The position numbers and the translations under genes are program-made. Source: Nitratireductor thuwali (GTDB taxonomy: Bacteria > Pseudomonadota > Alphaproteobacteria > Rhizobiales > Rhizobiaceae). Taken from it: a stretch of DNA of 64,000 nt. Of this stretch, positions 26,588 through 37,409 are shown piece by piece. Every line of letters starts with the position of its first letter. Positions within the stretch are counted from its first letter, which is position 1. Under the pieces are notes generated by a model. The model searched no databases. It was not told the origin of the DNA and saw only the letters and a program-made list of their open reading frames with translations. The stretch is from NCBI RefSeq assembly GCF_036621415.1, contig NZ_CP030941.1:3594001-3658000 (forward strand). The letters are read 5' to 3'.

Positions 26588-26824
26588 ATGAGCGATACTG
26601 CAGAACGCGTCAAGAAAATCGTGGTCGAACACCTGGGTGTCGATGCCGACAAGGTCACCGAGGGTGCCAGCTTCATCGACGATCTTGGCGCGGACAGCCT
26701 CGACACCGTCGAGCTGGTAATGGCGTTCGAGGAAGAGTTTGGCGTTGAAATTCCGGACGACGCGGCCGAGACGATCCTTACCGTCGGCGACGCCGTCAAG
26801 TACATCGACAAGGCCACGGCCTGA
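26588..26824 (+). CDS. acpP: acyl carrier protein
   Basis: A 78-residue acidic four-helix carrier. Ser37 in the invariant DSLD motif ([10 protein letters not shown]) receives the 4'-phosphopantetheine arm that holds growing fatty acids. Length and sequence are standard. It lies between fabG and fabF, with a 293-base leader region upstream, consistent with separate high-level expression. Confidence 0.98.
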   Translation: MSDTAERVKKIVVEHLGVDADKVTEGASFIDDLGADSLDTVELVMAFEEEFGVEIPDDAAETILTVGDAVKYIDKATA

Positions 26825-26873
26825 ACACGGGCTTGGCCGCTGAAGGCCAATCACAGGCGAGATCATCCGTGAT

Positions 26874-28130
26874 ATGAGACGTGTCGTCGTCACCGGTATG
26901 GGATTGCTTTCGCCATTCGGCCTTGGGGTCGAACATGGCTGGCAGCAATTGTTGAGCGGCCGCAGCGCGGCCAGGCGCATCGACCAATTCGAGGTCGATG
27001 ACCTGCCATGCAAGATCGCCAACATCATCCCGCGCGAAGGCGACGGCGCGTTCAACGCGGATGATTTTCTGGAGCCGCGCGAGCAGCGCAAGGTCGGCGA
27101 TTTCATCACCTACGGGATTGCCGCTGCGGACCAGGCGCTGGCCGATTCGGGCTGGGAGCCGAAGACCGAGGACGAGAAATACGCCACCGGCGTCTTGATC
27201 GGCTCGGGCATCGGCGGCATCGAGGGTATCGCGGAGAACGCGCTCATCCTTCATGAGCGTGGCCCGCGCCGCATCAGCCCGTTCTTCATTCCAGGCAACA
27301 TCATCAATCTGGTTTCGGGCCAGGTGTCGATCCGCCATGGATTGAAGGGGCCGAACCATGCGGTGGTCACTGCCTGCTCGACCGGTGCGCACGCCATCGG
27401 CGATGCCGCGCGCCTCATCATGCTAGCCGATGCCGATGTGATGCTGGCAGGCGGCGCCGAATCGCCCGTCACGCGTCTTTCCATGGCCGGCTTCTCGGCG
27501 TGCAAGGCGCTCTCCACCAGCTACAACGACACACCGGAAAAGGCCTCGCGCCCCTATGACCGCGACCGCGACGGCTTTGTCATGGGCGAGGGAGCGGGCG
27601 TCGTCGTCCTCGAGGAGCTTGAGCACGCCAAGGCGCGGGGTGCCAGGATCTATGCCGAGGTCATCGGCTACGGCCTGACCGGCGATGCCTATCACATCAC
27701 GGCGCCGGCCGAAGACGGCGACGGCGCCTATCGCTGCATGAAGGCGGCCATCAAACGTGCGGGCGTGGAGCCTGCCGATGTCGACTACATTAATGCCCAC
27801 GGCACCTCCACGATGGCCGATACGATCGAGTTGAAGGCCGTCGAGCGGCTCATGGGCGATGCGTCGAGCAAGGTGTCGATGTCGTCCACCAAATCGTCGA
27901 TAGGCCATCTTCTTGGCGCCGCAGGCGCCGCCGAGGCGATCTTCTCGATCCTCGCCATTCGCGACAATACCGCGCCGCCGACGATCAATCTCGACAATCC
28001 GCAGGCTGAAACGCCGATAGATCTCGTGCCCAATGCGCCACGTAAACGGCAGATCGATGTTGCGCTGTCCAATTCCTTTGGCTTCGGCGGCACCAACGCA
28101 TCGCTGGTCTTCCGCCGGTACGACGCCTGA
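26874..28130 (+). CDS. fabF: 3-oxoacyl-ACP synthase II
   Basis: A 418-residue condensing enzyme elongating acyl-ACP with malonyl-ACP. Catalytic triad: Cys168 in TACSTGAHA, His in NAHGTSTMADTIE (about 309) and His in KSSIGHLLGAAGA (about 345). The C-terminal FGFGGTNASLVF is typical. KAS II also influences the cis-vaccenate content of membranes (family knowledge). Follows acpP by 49 bases and precedes mltG, an arrangement widespread in alphaproteobacteria. Confidence 0.97.
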   Translation: MRRVVVTGMGLLSPFGLGVEHGWQQLLSGRSAARRIDQFEVDDLPCKIANIIPREGDGAFNADDFLEPREQRKVGDFITYGIAAADQALADSGWEPKTEDEKYATGVLIGSGIGGIEGIAENALILHERGPRRISPFFIPGNIINLVSGQVSIRHGLKGPNHAVVTACSTGAHAIGDAARLIMLADADVMLAGGAESPVTRLSMAGFSACKALSTSYNDTPEKASRPYDRDRDGFVMGEGAGVVVLEELEHAKARGARIYAEVIGYGLTGDAYHITAPAEDGDGAYRCMKAAIKRAGVEPADVDYINAHGTSTMADTIELKAVERLMGDASSKVSMSSTKSSIGHLLGAAGAAEAIFSILAIRDNTAPPTINLDNPQAETPIDLVPNAPRKRQIDVALSNSFGFGGTNASLVFRRYDA

Positions 28131-28277
28131 ACCGCAGCCGCCGGCTTCGCTTTTCATCCAGGTGACAAAGGCCTGTAGAGTGCCGCGCGGATGGCTTTGC
28201 CGCCGGAAATTTGACGCTATTGTGCTGCATCCAGGGGTGATTCCGCGCGAAGATCGGAACAAGCGAGCAAGAGCACG

Positions 28278-29468
28278 ATGACGGGTAATTCACAAGAAGG
28301 CAGCGGTTTCGGCCGGCAACCGAACAAGCCGCCCAGGGCTGTGGTGGCCAAATCCGCGCGCGAGGCACTGCGTCCCGAAGCCGGGACCCCACCGCCCAAG
28401 CGTTCGCGCCAGTCGCGCAACCAGTTCGTGGTTTTCCTGAATTTCGTCCTTTCCTCGATCGTGTTCCTGGTGATCGCGGCGGGCATCGTCTTCTACTTCG
28501 GCAAGCGCGAATTTGAAGGACCGGGCCCGTCCGAGGCGGCGGAGACCATCCTGGTCCGCCCCAATATGAGCGTGCGCGACATCGCCGACGCGCTGGAGCG
28601 CGAAGGGCTGATCAGCGACCAGCGCATCTTCCTGCTCGGCCTGCGCGCCCATGGCGCCGACAGCAAGCTCAAAGCCGGCGAGTACGAGATCAAGGCGCGT
28701 GCCTCCATGAAGGAAATCATGGAGCTTATGGAAAGCGGCAAATCGGTTCTTTATTCGCTGACCATTCCCGAAGGCCTGACCGTCAGGCAGGTTTTCGACC
28801 GCATTGCGGCGACCGAGGAGCTTTCGGGTGAACTGCCCGAGGAGCTTCCGCCCGAAGGCAGCCTTGCCGCCGACACCTTGCGCTTCACCCGCGGCCTTGA
28901 GCGGAAGGCGGTCGTGGAAAAGCTGATGGCCGACCAGCAGGAGATGGTGGATGCGATCTGGGAGCGCCGCGCCGACGATCTGCCCATTAAGACGAAGGAG
29001 GAGTTCGTCACGCTGGCCTCGATAGTGGAGAAGGAGACGGGGCGCGCCGACGAGCGTTCGCGCGTGGCCGCGGTGTTCCTGAACCGGCTGGAAAGGGGCA
29101 TGCGCCTGCAGTCGGACCCGACCATCATCTACGGGCTCTTCGGCGGCGCCGGCAAACCTTCCGACCGGCCGATCTACCGCTCGGACATCGAGAAGGAAAC
29201 GCCCTACAACACCTACCTGATCGACGGCCTGCCGCCGACGCCCATCGCCAATCCGGGGCGCGCCGCCCTAGAGGCGGTCGCCAATCCGTCGCGTACGGAC
29301 GATCTCTATTTCGTCGCCGACGGCACCGGGGGGCACGCCTTCGCCACGACGCTGAACGAGCACAATGAGAATGTCGCGCGCTGGCGCAGGATAGAGCGCG
29401 AGCAGAAAAGCAAGGCGGAAGAGGCGGCAAAGGACGCAGCCGCGACCGAAGGGGCGGGCGGCGACTGA
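28278..29468 (+). CDS. mltG: endolytic transglycosylase MltG
   Basis: A 396-residue YceG-family enzyme that cuts nascent peptidoglycan strands and sets their length. A cytosolic basic N-terminus (about 1-50) is followed by one membrane helix (FVVFLNFVLSSIVFLVIAAG), then a LysM-like segment beginning LVRPNMSVRDIADALEREG, and the catalytic domain with ASIVEKETG (catalytic Glu near 251), SDPTIIYG and YNTYLIDGLPPTPIANPG. The end is a charged Ala/Glu tail. The family is about 340 residues in E. coli; the extra length is the N-terminal and C-terminal tails. Starts 147 bases after fabF. Confidence 0.95.
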   Translation: MTGNSQEGSGFGRQPNKPPRAVVAKSAREALRPEAGTPPPKRSRQSRNQFVVFLNFVLSSIVFLVIAAGIVFYFGKREFEGPGPSEAAETILVRPNMSVRDIADALEREGLISDQRIFLLGLRAHGADSKLKAGEYEIKARASMKEIMELMESGKSVLYSLTIPEGLTVRQVFDRIAATEELSGELPEELPPEGSLAADTLRFTRGLERKAVVEKLMADQQEMVDAIWERRADDLPIKTKEEFVTLASIVEKETGRADERSRVAAVFLNRLERGMRLQSDPTIIYGLFGGAGKPSDRPIYRSDIEKETPYNTYLIDGLPPTPIANPGRAALEAVANPSRTDDLYFVADGTGGHAFATTLNEHNENVARWRRIEREQKSKAEEAAKDAAATEGAGGD

Positions 29469-29505
29469 ACCGCCGCATGATCTGAAAGAGGGGCCGGGGG
29501 AGACG

Positions 29506-30393
29506 ATGACGCTGCAAAGCATGACGGGCTTCGCCCGTGCGGCGCGCGAGGATGAACAGGCCTCCGTGTCCTGGGAACTGCGCTCGGTGAATGGCCGGGG
29601 GCTGGAGGCGCGCCTGCGTCTTCCGCCGGGATTCGAGCGGCTTGAACAGCCCGCGAAAGCCCTGATCCAGAAGCGCTTCACGCGCGGCAACATCCAAGCA
29701 AGCCTGACGATTGCGCGTGGCGCGATGCTCCGCCGCCCGGTCATCGACGAGGAGTTCCTGATCGAGCTGACCAAGCTCGCCAAGCGTCTGGAGGAGCAAT
29801 ACGGCGCCGCGCCGGCCACCGCCGACGGCCTGCTTGCCCTGCGTGGCGTGATGGACATTCCGGACACGGGCGCGGACGAGGAGGTGCGGGAGCATCTTGA
29901 CGCGATTGCCCTGGCCGCGCTCGACGGCGCGCTGGACGAACTGGAACAGGCACGGATAGACGAGGGAGCCTCGCTGGCCGCTTTGCTGACCGCCCAGATC
30001 ATGACCATCGAAACGCTGACACACCGCGTCGAAAACGACGCTTCGCGGGAACCGGCCAGTATCCGCGCGCGCCTTGAGGAGCAGGTTCGGCTTCTGCTCG
30101 AAGCAGCGCCGTCGCTGGACGAGGGCCGCCTGCTGCAGGAGGCCGCCTATCTGGCCACCAAAGCCGACATACGCGAAGAGATCGACCGGCTGAAGACCCA
30201 TGTCGCCACCGCCCGCACGCTGATGGAAAAGGGCGGCCCTATCGGGCGCAAGCTCGACTTCCTGGCGCAGGAGTTCAATCGCGAATCGAACACGTTATGC
30301 TCCAAGTCCAACGCCGCCACGGTCACCGCGATCGGCCTGGAGCTCAAGGCCGTCGTGGACCAGTTCCGCGAGCAGGTTCAGAACCTGGAGTAG
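29506..30393 (+). CDS. yicC: YicC family protein
   Basis: A 295-residue YicC/YloC protein. N-terminal LQSMTGFARAA and SVNGRGLEARLRLPPGFE, and the C-terminal DUF1732 part with GRKLDFLAQEFNRESNTLCSK. Relatives are endoribonucleases that degrade RNA, including sRNAs, and affect survival in stationary phase. The sequence shows coiled-coil-prone helices in the middle. gmk starts 3 bases after its stop, the same pairing as in E. coli and most alphaproteobacteria. Confidence 0.93.
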   Translation: MTLQSMTGFARAAREDEQASVSWELRSVNGRGLEARLRLPPGFERLEQPAKALIQKRFTRGNIQASLTIARGAMLRRPVIDEEFLIELTKLAKRLEEQYGAAPATADGLLALRGVMDIPDTGADEEVREHLDAIALAALDGALDELEQARIDEGASLAALLTAQIMTIETLTHRVENDASREPASIRARLEEQVRLLLEAAPSLDEGRLLQEAAYLATKADIREEIDRLKTHVATARTLMEKGGPIGRKLDFLAQEFNRESNTLCSKSNAATVTAIGLELKAVVDQFREQVQNLE

Positions 30394-30396
30394 CTC

Positions 30397-31053
30397 ATGG
30401 ACGGGAAAGCCCCATCCGCCGACATACGCCGCCGGGGCGTCATGCTGGTATTGTCGTCGCCCTCCGGCGCCGGCAAGTCCACCATTGCCCGCAGCCTGCT
30501 GGAAAACGACCACAGTTTCGAGATCTCCGTCAGCGTCACGACGCGTCCGCGCCGGGCGAGCGAAATCCAGGGCGTGCACTACCATTTCAAGACCCAGCGC
30601 GAATTCGAGCTGCTGCGCGACAACGACGATCTCCTCGAATGGGCCGAGGTCCACGGCAACTACTATGGAACGCCGCGCCGGCCGGTCGAGGAAGCGATTG
30701 CCGAGGGGCGGGACATGCTGTTCGACATCGACTGGCAAGGCGCCGAGCAGTTGCGCGAAAGGATGCGCGGCGACATCGTCTCCATCTTCATCCTGCCGCC
30801 CAGCATGAAGGAGCTGCTGTCGCGGCTGACCCGGCGGGCGGAGGACACGGTGGAGACCATCCAGACCCGGCTGCAGAACGCCCGCTTCGAGATCGAGAAA
30901 TGGCGCGACTACGACTATGTCGTGATCAACGAGGATCTCGACCGGGCCTTCGAATCGGTGCGCGCCATCGTCCAGGCCGAGCGCCTGCGCCGTGACCGCC
31001 GGCCCGGCCTTTTCGACTTCGTCGCCGACCTTCTGGCAGAAAAGCCGGCCTGA
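30397..31053 (+). CDS. gmk: guanylate kinase
   Basis: A 218-residue enzyme converting GMP to GDP with ATP. The P-loop is [10 protein letters not shown] (20-29). The GMP-binding region contains [17 protein letters not shown] and [18 protein letters not shown], and [10 protein letters not shown] lies in the core. It completes the fabD-to-gmk run and converges with rsmA 15 bases downstream. Confidence 0.97.
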   Translation: MDGKAPSADIRRRGVMLVLSSPSGAGKSTIARSLLENDHSFEISVSVTTRPRRASEIQGVHYHFKTQREFELLRDNDDLLEWAEVHGNYYGTPRRPVEEAIAEGRDMLFDIDWQGAEQLRERMRGDIVSIFILPPSMKELLSRLTRRAEDTVETIQTRLQNARFEIEKWRDYDYVVINEDLDRAFESVRAIVQAERLRRDRRPGLFDFVADLLAEKPA

Positions 31054-31068
31054 ACGGACCGGCCCGGC

Positions 31069-31896
31069 TCAGATTGCGTTCGCCAGCGCGGCGAATTCTT
31101 CCACGGACAGCGTTTCGGCCCGCCGTGTCGGGTCGATGCCCACGCCTTCCAAGAGTCTTTCGCCGCCAAGGCTCTTGAGGCTCTGCCGCAGCATCTTGCG
31201 GCGCTGGCCGAAGGCCGCCTCGGTGACCTGCGCCAGCTTCTTCACGTCCACCGCGACCGGCTTCCGGCGGGGCTCGATGTGGACGACCGAAGAGACCACC
31301 TTCGGCGGCGGCGTGAACGCCTGCGGCGGCACGTCGAACGCGATTCGCGCTTCCGTGCGCCACCCGGCCAGCACGCCGAGGCGGCCATAGTGCCCGTCGC
31401 CGGGCCGCGCCACGATCCTTTCGGCCACCTCGCGCTGGAACATCAGCGTCATCGACCGGTAGTAGGGCGGCCAGTCCTTCACGGTCAGCCAGCGGACGAG
31501 CAGTTCCGTCCCGATATTGTACGGCAGGTTGGCGACGATCTTGACGGCGGGGTTCTCTCCCGCCAGTTCGGCGAAATCGGTTTTCATGGCGTCGCCGGCG
31601 ATGATCTCCAGCCGTCCGGGATAATGGGCCGCGATCTCCGCCATTGCCGCCAGGCAGCGCTCGTCCCGCTCTATGGCGACGACCTTTGCCGCACCTTCGG
31701 CCAGAAGCGCCCGTGTCAGGCCGCCGGGCCCCGGCCCGACCTCGATCACCGTAACGCCCTCCAGCGTGCCTGCCGCCCGCGCCACCTTGCCGGTGAGGTT
31801 GAGGTCGAGCAGGAAATTCTGCCCCAGCGACTTGCGGGCCGACAGCCCATGGCGCTGGATCACGTCGCGCAGGGGCGGCAGCCCGTCGAGGCTCAT
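31069..31896 (-). CDS. rsmA: 16S rRNA dimethyladenosine transferase
   Basis: A 275-residue KsgA methyltransferase that dimethylates two adjacent adenosines near the 3' end of 16S r[14 protein letters not shown] at the N-terminus, SAM motif [15 protein letters not shown], and the catalytic [11 protein letters not shown]. Last gene of the lptF-lptG-lptD-surA-pdxA-rsmA run. Its ATG overlaps the pdxA stop by 4 bases (ATGA). Confidence 0.97.
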   Translation of the reverse strand: MSLDGLPPLRDVIQRHGLSARKSLGQNFLLDLNLTGKVARAAGTLEGVTVIEVGPGPGGLTRALLAEGAAKVVAIERDERCLAAMAEIAAHYPGRLEIIAGDAMKTDFAELAGENPAVKIVANLPYNIGTELLVRWLTVKDWPPYYRSMTLMFQREVAERIVARPGDGHYGRLGVLAGWRTEARIAFDVPPQAFTPPPKVVSSVVHIEPRRKPVAVDVKKLAQVTEAAFGQRRKMLRQSLKSLGGERLLEGVGIDPTRRAETLSVEEFAALANAI

Positions 31897-32921
31897 GACG
31901 AGCGGACCCTCAGCGCCAGCGCATGGGCAAGCCTGATCGCCGCTATCAGGCTATCGGGACGGGCGATGCCCTTTCCGGCGATGTCGAAGGCCGTGCCGTG
32001 GTCGGGGGATGTCCGGATGAAGGGCAGGCCCAGCGTGACGTTCACCGTATCGTCGAAGGCGAGCGTCTTTACCGGGATCAGCGCCTGATCGTGATACATG
32101 CACAGCGCCGCATCGTAGTTTCCCCGCGCGGCCGTATGGAACATCGTGTCGGCGGGCAGCGGGCCAAAGGCATCAATGCCCTGATCGCGCAGGGCGGCGA
32201 TCGCCGGGGCGATGACGTCGATATCCTCGCGGCCCATCGCGCCGCCTTCGCCGGCATGCGGGTTGAGGCCGGCAACGGCGATGCGCGGTGCGGCGATGCC
32301 GAAGCGGGTTTCAAGATCGCGGGCAAGGATGGCGCCGACCTTCACGATCAGCTCTTTGTCCAGCGCCGCCGGTACGCCGGCGAGCGCCTGGTGCACGGTC
32401 ACCGGAACCGTTCGCAGGTCCGGGCCGGCAAGCATCATCACGGGAAAGGCGTCACCACCCGTCGCTTCTTCGGCCAGCGCGCCGAGATATTCCGTATGAC
32501 CGGGGAAGGAGAAGCCGGCGTCATAGAGCGGTTTCTTGGCGATAGGGCAGGTGACCAGCGCGGCGGCAAGGCCGGCCATGGCGTCCTCGGCGCCTCGCCG
32601 GATCGCCTCGATGGTGCCGGCGGCATTGGCCGCTGACGGCAGGCCAGGCGTGTCTTCGAGGCGGTTTTCCAGCGGAACGACGGGCAGCGCATCGGGAAAA
32701 TGCCGCGTGGCGTCATCTGGCGAGGTCTCGGCGATCGGTAACCGGAGGCCCAGCCTTTCGGCCCGCGCCGACAGCAGCGCCGGATCGCCGAGAACATAGA
32801 GGGACGGCAGCGAAAGGCGCGCGCGCGACAGCCATGCGGCAATCACAATTTCCGGGCCGATGCCGGCCGGCTCGCCAATGCTGACGGCGAGCGGGGGAAC
32901 AGTGTGGCGGCCGGATGCCAA
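31893..32921 (-). CDS. pdxA: 4-hydroxythreonine-4-phosphate dehydrogenase
   Basis: A 342-residue enzyme of pyridoxal phosphate synthesis. [17 protein letters not shown] at the N-terminus, HTEYLG, the metal-ligand region LNPHAGEGG and [11 protein letters not shown] are family hallmarks. No ATG is available at the conserved N-terminus. TTG 32921, 12 bases past the surA stop, gives the usual length and was chosen; CTG 32933 overlapping the stop is an alternative. Overlaps rsmA by 4 bases. pdxA between surA and rsmA is the classic gram-negative order. Confidence 0.92.
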   Translation of the reverse strand: MASGRHTVPPLAVSIGEPAGIGPEIVIAAWLSRARLSLPSLYVLGDPALLSARAERLGLRLPIAETSPDDATRHFPDALPVVPLENRLEDTPGLPSAANAAGTIEAIRRGAEDAMAGLAAALVTCPIAKKPLYDAGFSFPGHTEYLGALAEEATGGDAFPVMMLAGPDLRTVPVTVHQALAGVPAALDKELIVKVGAILARDLETRFGIAAPRIAVAGLNPHAGEGGAMGREDIDVIAPAIAALRDQGIDAFGPLPADTMFHTAARGNYDAALCMYHDQALIPVKTLAFDDTVNVTLGLPFIRTSPDHGTAFDIAGKGIARPDSLIAAIRLAHALALRVRSS

Positions 32922-32932
32922 CGCTGCGGCGC

Positions 32933-33889
32933 TCAGCGCTTGACGATGCGCGCTTTCTCGCGCAACTCCGCCGTCAGTTCCTCGGAAATCTTCTCCATTG
33001 GCTTGTCTTCCGCCTGCTCGTTCTGGAAGAGCAGCTTGGCGACGTGATCGTCGGAGACCTCGCGCGCGCTGCACACGCCGATGAACTCGACGCCGCGATC
33101 CGTCTCGCGCACGGGGGTTGCCTGGCCCGGCTGGAGCTTCACGACATGGTCCTTCCAGTCGGCCGGAAGCTCCGGCGCCAACGTGCGGCCAAGGTCACGC
33201 ACCGTCACGTCGATCAGGCCCTTGGCGAACTCGACCGTGTTCTCACAGCCATTGAAGCGGTCCCGCATGGCCTGCGCCTCGCGCTTGCGCTTGCCAAGCA
33301 GTTGCGAACGTTCGCTGGCCGGAACGACGAAGATGACCTGCTGCAGCATGTATTCCGTCGCGCTCGGCTTCTGGCCGCCTTGCTCCAGCATTTTCTGCAC
33401 CACGTCCTGCTGGCTGAGCTGAACCGTCGAGCGGCCGCGGGCCTGCAGCACCCGTCCCCAACCCATCTGGGTGCGGATGAACTCCTTGAAGTGATCTTTT
33501 GTGACGCCGGACTGGCCGAGAATCTGGTCGAGCTGAGCGGTGCTCATATTGTTGCTCGACGCGAAGTTGGCATAGGATTCGTTGACCATCTCATTGGTGA
33601 TGGTCACCCTGTTGCGGGCCATTTCCTGCTGGCGCAGGACCTGGTTGATCATTTCCTCCGTCGCAACCTCCTGCAGATTGCCGCTCCGGCGCATAAGCTT
33701 CAGGAGCGCTGCCCGCCGGGCGACATCATAGCTGGTCACCGGCGTATCGTTCACGACGTACAGGATCTCAGTCGCCGCGGCCTGCTGCACCGGGGCCATC
33801 ACCATGAAGGGCAGGGCGGCCGCCATGGCGATGGCCATCATGCGCGAGCGGCCTTTGCGGCCGGTTTTCGTCAGTTTCGTCATCATCAT
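32933..33889 (-). CDS. SurA-like periplasmic chaperone/peptidylprolyl isomerase
   Basis: A 318-residue exported protein. Basic start, signal peptide ending about AAATEIL, then the SurA N-terminal chaperone domain ([39 protein letters not shown]). One degenerate parvulin-like domain follows (about 170-285, [11 protein letters not shown] to [13 protein letters not shown]), against two in E. coli SurA. It should escort outer-membrane proteins, including LptD, whose gene is immediately upstream in the operon. Three tandem ATGs mark the start; 33889 is taken and 33925 is a non-preferred upstream alternative. PPIase activity is doubtful for the short form. Confidence 0.85.
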   Translation of the reverse strand: MMMTKLTKTGRKGRSRMMAIAMAAALPFMVMAPVQQAAATEILYVVNDTPVTSYDVARRAALLKLMRRSGNLQEVATEEMINQVLRQQEMARNRVTITNEMVNESYANFASSNNMSTAQLDQILGQSGVTKDHFKEFIRTQMGWGRVLQARGRSTVQLSQQDVVQKMLEQGGQKPSATEYMLQQVIFVVPASERSQLLGKRKREAQAMRDRFNGCENTVEFAKGLIDVTVRDLGRTLAPELPADWKDHVVKLQPGQATPVRETDRGVEFIGVCSAREVSDDHVAKLLFQNEQAEDKPMEKISEELTAELREKARIVKR

Positions 33890-33960
33890 GGGACCATTAC
33901 TACTCGGTTTAAGCGTGGCATGCACGCATCATGGGGCAAAACCGTGACGCAGCAAGCCTT

Positions 33961-36324
33961 CTATTCGCTGAATGCGCTGCCGAGCTCGCCCGAACTGGAG
34001 CCGAAATCGCCGAGTGTGCGCAGCGATATGTTGAAACCGAAGGTCTGGCTGGTTTCGTTCGTCTCGGCCGTGCGCGTCTGTGAGAACGTCATCGAGTAGA
34101 TAAAGCATTCGTCGTCATAGGCGAAGCCGAAGGAGTTCTTGACGAGCGTCTTGCTCTCCAGATCGTAGGTTGCCGAAGCAAACCCGCTCCAATTCTCCGC
34201 AAAGCGCACGCGCGAGCGCCCGGTGACTTCTCTCCGGTCGTCTGCGAAGCCATAAAGCGGCTGTGCGTCTATGAAGGCATATTCGACGGACCCCGTGATC
34301 GGGCCGGCGGTCGCCCCGGCTTTGAGGTCGGCGCGGCGCATTTCGAATGTCTTTTCATCGAAACGGCCGGCCGCCGAGAAGGCGATGCCGCTCGGCCCGG
34401 CAACTCCGACCATGCCCACGAAATCGGAAACATCTGTCTCCAGGCCGGAGGCAGCCCCCACATTGACGAGGTCGGGCGATGCGTAGGAATTGACGCCGGC
34501 AATGTGATAGGACTGGCCGAACAGGCCCTGCGTGGTCCAACCGTTCACGAAGGTGCCCGAATAGCGGATGCCGAGATTGGCGCGGGTGCCGCCCTCGATG
34601 CGGTCGTAGCCGGAGAACTTGTCGCGCTCGAAAAGGGTGCTGGCGTCGAACACCAGCGACTGCGCGTCCTCGTTGGGGATGCCCAGCCGATCGTGATAGG
34701 GCTCGTCGGGCCGCACGAAGATCTGGCCGATGGGCTCGACGATATGGGTCGAGCTGGCGCTGGCGAACAGGATCGGCCAGCGCGCCTCGAGGCCGGCGGT
34801 GGCCATCGTGCGGTAATAGGAGGAGCGCACGTCGCTCGGCCCGAACACGTTGACGGCAGCGATGGAGCTCGCCGCATAATCCGTGCCGATCGCGTCGGCG
34901 CGGCCGTGCAGCATCGGCGTCAGCATCAGGCCGCCCGGGGCGATGAAGCTGCGTTTCCACTCCGCTTCGGCCGTAAGCCGCGCGGAACCGCCCTCCAGCC
35001 CTTGCAGCTTGGTCGAGCCGATATCGCCCATGGCCTCTTCACGGATGAGCCCCTGGGCATTCACGTCGATGTTGAGCTCGCCGCCCGCGATGGATTGGTC
35101 GGGTGTATAGGAATAGTCGAAGCTCGGCAGCACCCACGGCTGCTTGTCGTTGCGGGCGCTGGGGCTGCCGTCCAATGCGCTTTCCTGCACCTCGAACTTC
35201 ATTGCCCGCAGGTCGAAATAATTGCGGCCGTCGAGCCCGGTCAGATAGACCTCCGAGCGATGGACGGACTGGCTGAAGCCGTCGATGCCATAGGTGCGGG
35301 AAAAATTCTTGTCGGTCTGGGCGAGAATGTCCCAGCCGAAGCTCCAGCGGGGATTGATCTTAAAGGCGCCCTTGGAGCCGACCATTGCGCGGTTGGTGAC
35401 CGTCGAATCGACCTCGCCGGCACCCCATGCTTCCGGCTTGTTCTGGCGGATGCCGGCAATCTTGAGATTGTAGAAGCCGTTGTTGAACTGCTGCCGCCAC
35501 TCGGCCTCGCCGAGAAATCCCTGCTTCGTGTATCCCGTTGCCGACACTGTCAGGTCATAGGTGGGCGACAGGGCGAAGTAATAGGGAACCTTGAGTCCGT
35601 AGCCGAGCTGGCTTCCGGTCCTTATGCTGGGAATAAGGAAGCCGGACTTGCGCTTGACGGTGGGATCGGCGACCTCGAAGAACGGCAGATAGGCGATCGG
35701 CATGCCGAAAAATTCGAAGCGCGCGCGCTCGAAGCGGACCGTTTTGGCTTCACCGTTCCAGATGATCTTTTGCGCCTTGATCTGCCAGATCGGCGGCTTG
35801 TCCGGTTTTTCCTCGCATGGCTCGCATGCCGTGTAGACGCCCTTGTTGAAGGTGGTCAGGTTGCCGCCCGAGCGCTGCGCGCTCTCGGCGGCGAAATAGG
35901 TCTTGTCCACCGTTTCAAGACGCAGCGCCTGGACGAAGCCTTCGCTGAAATCGTCGGTGACGTCGATCTCCTGCGCGTAGATCCTGTTGCCGTCTTCCTC
36001 GACGATCTCGACATTGCCGCTGGCGACGACGCGCGACGTTTGCCTGTTATAGGTGACGCGCTGGGCGACGAGGCGGTTGCCGGCATACTCGATCTGCACG
36101 CCGCCGACCGCGCTGATCGTGTTGCGGTCATTGTCGTAGACAAGCGTATCGGCGGTCAGAAGCATCTGCGCGCCCTGCGGCAGGTCTCTTCTGTCGAAGC
36201 CGGCGACCTGCGCGAGGAGAATGCCGGTGGAGGCGGCAAGGGCAATAAGGGCCACCCCCGCTTTCGCGCGCAATCGACGCGCCAAGCGGGTGGTTCCACG
36301 GCCCCTCTTCACCGCTACCCCCAC
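33961..36324 (-). CDS. lptD: LPS-assembly protein LptD
   Basis: A 787-residue outer membrane protein that inserts LPS into the outer leaflet. Signal peptide with hydrophobic ALIALAASTGILLAQ, then an LptA-like beta-jellyroll (about 45-150, MLLTADTLVYDNDRNTISAV), two cysteines in CEPCEEKP, and the large beta-barrel. Start is GTG 36324, overlapping the lptG stop by one base (TAGTG) and preceded by a perfect AGGAGG 7 bases away; GTG 36312 is less likely. It shares the operon with lptF and lptG, its inner membrane partners, and the SurA-like chaperone. Confidence 0.93.
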   Translation of the reverse strand: MGVAVKRGRGTTRLARRLRAKAGVALIALAASTGILLAQVAGFDRRDLPQGAQMLLTADTLVYDNDRNTISAVGGVQIEYAGNRLVAQRVTYNRQTSRVVASGNVEIVEEDGNRIYAQEIDVTDDFSEGFVQALRLETVDKTYFAAESAQRSGGNLTTFNKGVYTACEPCEEKPDKPPIWQIKAQKIIWNGEAKTVRFERARFEFFGMPIAYLPFFEVADPTVKRKSGFLIPSIRTGSQLGYGLKVPYYFALSPTYDLTVSATGYTKQGFLGEAEWRQQFNNGFYNLKIAGIRQNKPEAWGAGEVDSTVTNRAMVGSKGAFKINPRWSFGWDILAQTDKNFSRTYGIDGFSQSVHRSEVYLTGLDGRNYFDLRAMKFEVQESALDGSPSARNDKQPWVLPSFDYSYTPDQSIAGGELNIDVNAQGLIREEAMGDIGSTKLQGLEGGSARLTAEAEWKRSFIAPGGLMLTPMLHGRADAIGTDYAASSIAAVNVFGPSDVRSSYYRTMATAGLEARWPILFASASSTHIVEPIGQIFVRPDEPYHDRLGIPNEDAQSLVFDASTLFERDKFSGYDRIEGGTRANLGIRYSGTFVNGWTTQGLFGQSYHIAGVNSYASPDLVNVGAASGLETDVSDFVGMVGVAGPSGIAFSAAGRFDEKTFEMRRADLKAGATAGPITGSVEYAFIDAQPLYGFADDRREVTGRSRVRFAENWSGFASATYDLESKTLVKNSFGFAYDDECFIYSMTFSQTRTAETNETSQTFGFNISLRTLGDFGSSSGELGSAFSE

Positions 36325-37409
36325 TACCCGTCCTCCTTGTACAATAGAAACGTCACGCCAAAAAACATCGCGACCATTACCGGTGTCCACGCCGCAACAA
36401 CGGGCGGCACGAATCCGGCGGTGCCGAATGCCTTCACCAAAACCGACACGACATAAAGCAGAAAGCCGGCGAGGACGCCACCCAGAATCACCGTGGCCGA
36501 CTGCCCCATTCGGGCAAAACGCATTGAAACCGTTGCCGCAATCAGCGTCATGGCAACCAGCAATGGCGGCAGCGTCACGAGCGAATGGAAATGCATGGCG
36601 AAGGCATTGGCCTGCAGCCCGAAAGAGCGTGCGGCCTCGATCTTTGCCGGCAAGCGGAAGATCGAGACCGATTCGGGTTGGGCGAGCTGCTCTCCGACGA
36701 ACTCCGGCTGCAGGTTGGTGGGCACGTCGGCGGCATTCAAGCGCTCCGGCGCATTGGTTCCCCGCCGCCGCACCACTTCCGTAAGGACCCAACGCCCTTC
36801 CTGCAACTCAGCCCGCGCAGCGTCCAGCCGCTCGACGATGCGGCCGTCCTCGCTCAGACGCAGGAATACCGGGCGGACCAGGACCGTTCCACCCTCCAGC
36901 GCCGCATCCGCGCCGATGATCGTCTCGCCTTCGTCCGTGCGCTGCTTGATCCAACGCTCGCTTTCGGGATTGGCGCTGGTACTGGCGCCCCGCACCTCCG
37001 CTTCCATCGCTTGCGCGGTCGAAAACCCCGCCGCCGCTATCGGATTGAGAATGGTTACGGATGCGAGCCCGAAGGCGAAAGCCCCCACCGCGATCGGGGT
37101 CAGGAACTGCCAGGCCGAAATGCCGGCCGCCCGGGCGACCACCAGCTCGTATTTGCGGTTAAGGCTGATAAGCGTCGCAATGGCCGAGATCAGGCCGACA
37201 AAGGGGACCGCCTGCTGCATGATCATGGGAAGCTGAAGCGCCGCCAAGCCCAGGGCCCAGCCTGCCGAATAGCCGGCAAGCCCGCTCGACCGGCCGGAGA
37301 TCTCGGTGAATGTGACGATGAAAACCAGCGCGGCGATGCCGACGAAGTTCCATAGCGTAATCACCGCATACCGGCGGAAGAAGTAGCCGCCAAGCGTTGG
37401 CCCGATCAT
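36324..37409 (-). CDS. lptG: LPS export ABC transporter permease LptG
   Basis: A 361-residue inner membrane protein of the YjgP/YjgQ family, which with LptF and the ATPase LptB extracts LPS from the inner membrane. Six helices, three at each end (first: [21 protein letters not shown]), flank a periplasmic jellyroll (about 130-270). ATG 37409 overlaps the lptF stop by 4 bases (ATGA), with GGGGGC before it. [14 protein letters not shown] is typical of the LptG member of the pair. Confidence 0.94.
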   Translation of the reverse strand: MIGPTLGGYFFRRYAVITLWNFVGIAALVFIVTFTEISGRSSGLAGYSAGWALGLAALQLPMIMQQAVPFVGLISAIATLISLNRKYELVVARAAGISAWQFLTPIAVGAFAFGLASVTILNPIAAAGFSTAQAMEAEVRGASTSANPESERWIKQRTDEGETIIGADAALEGGTVLVRPVFLRLSEDGRIVERLDAARAELQEGRWVLTEVVRRRGTNAPERLNAADVPTNLQPEFVGEQLAQPESVSIFRLPAKIEAARSFGLQANAFAMHFHSLVTLPPLLVAMTLIAATVSMRFARMGQSATVILGGVLAGFLLYVVSVLVKAFGTAGFVPPVVAAWTPVMVAMFFGVTFLLYKEDG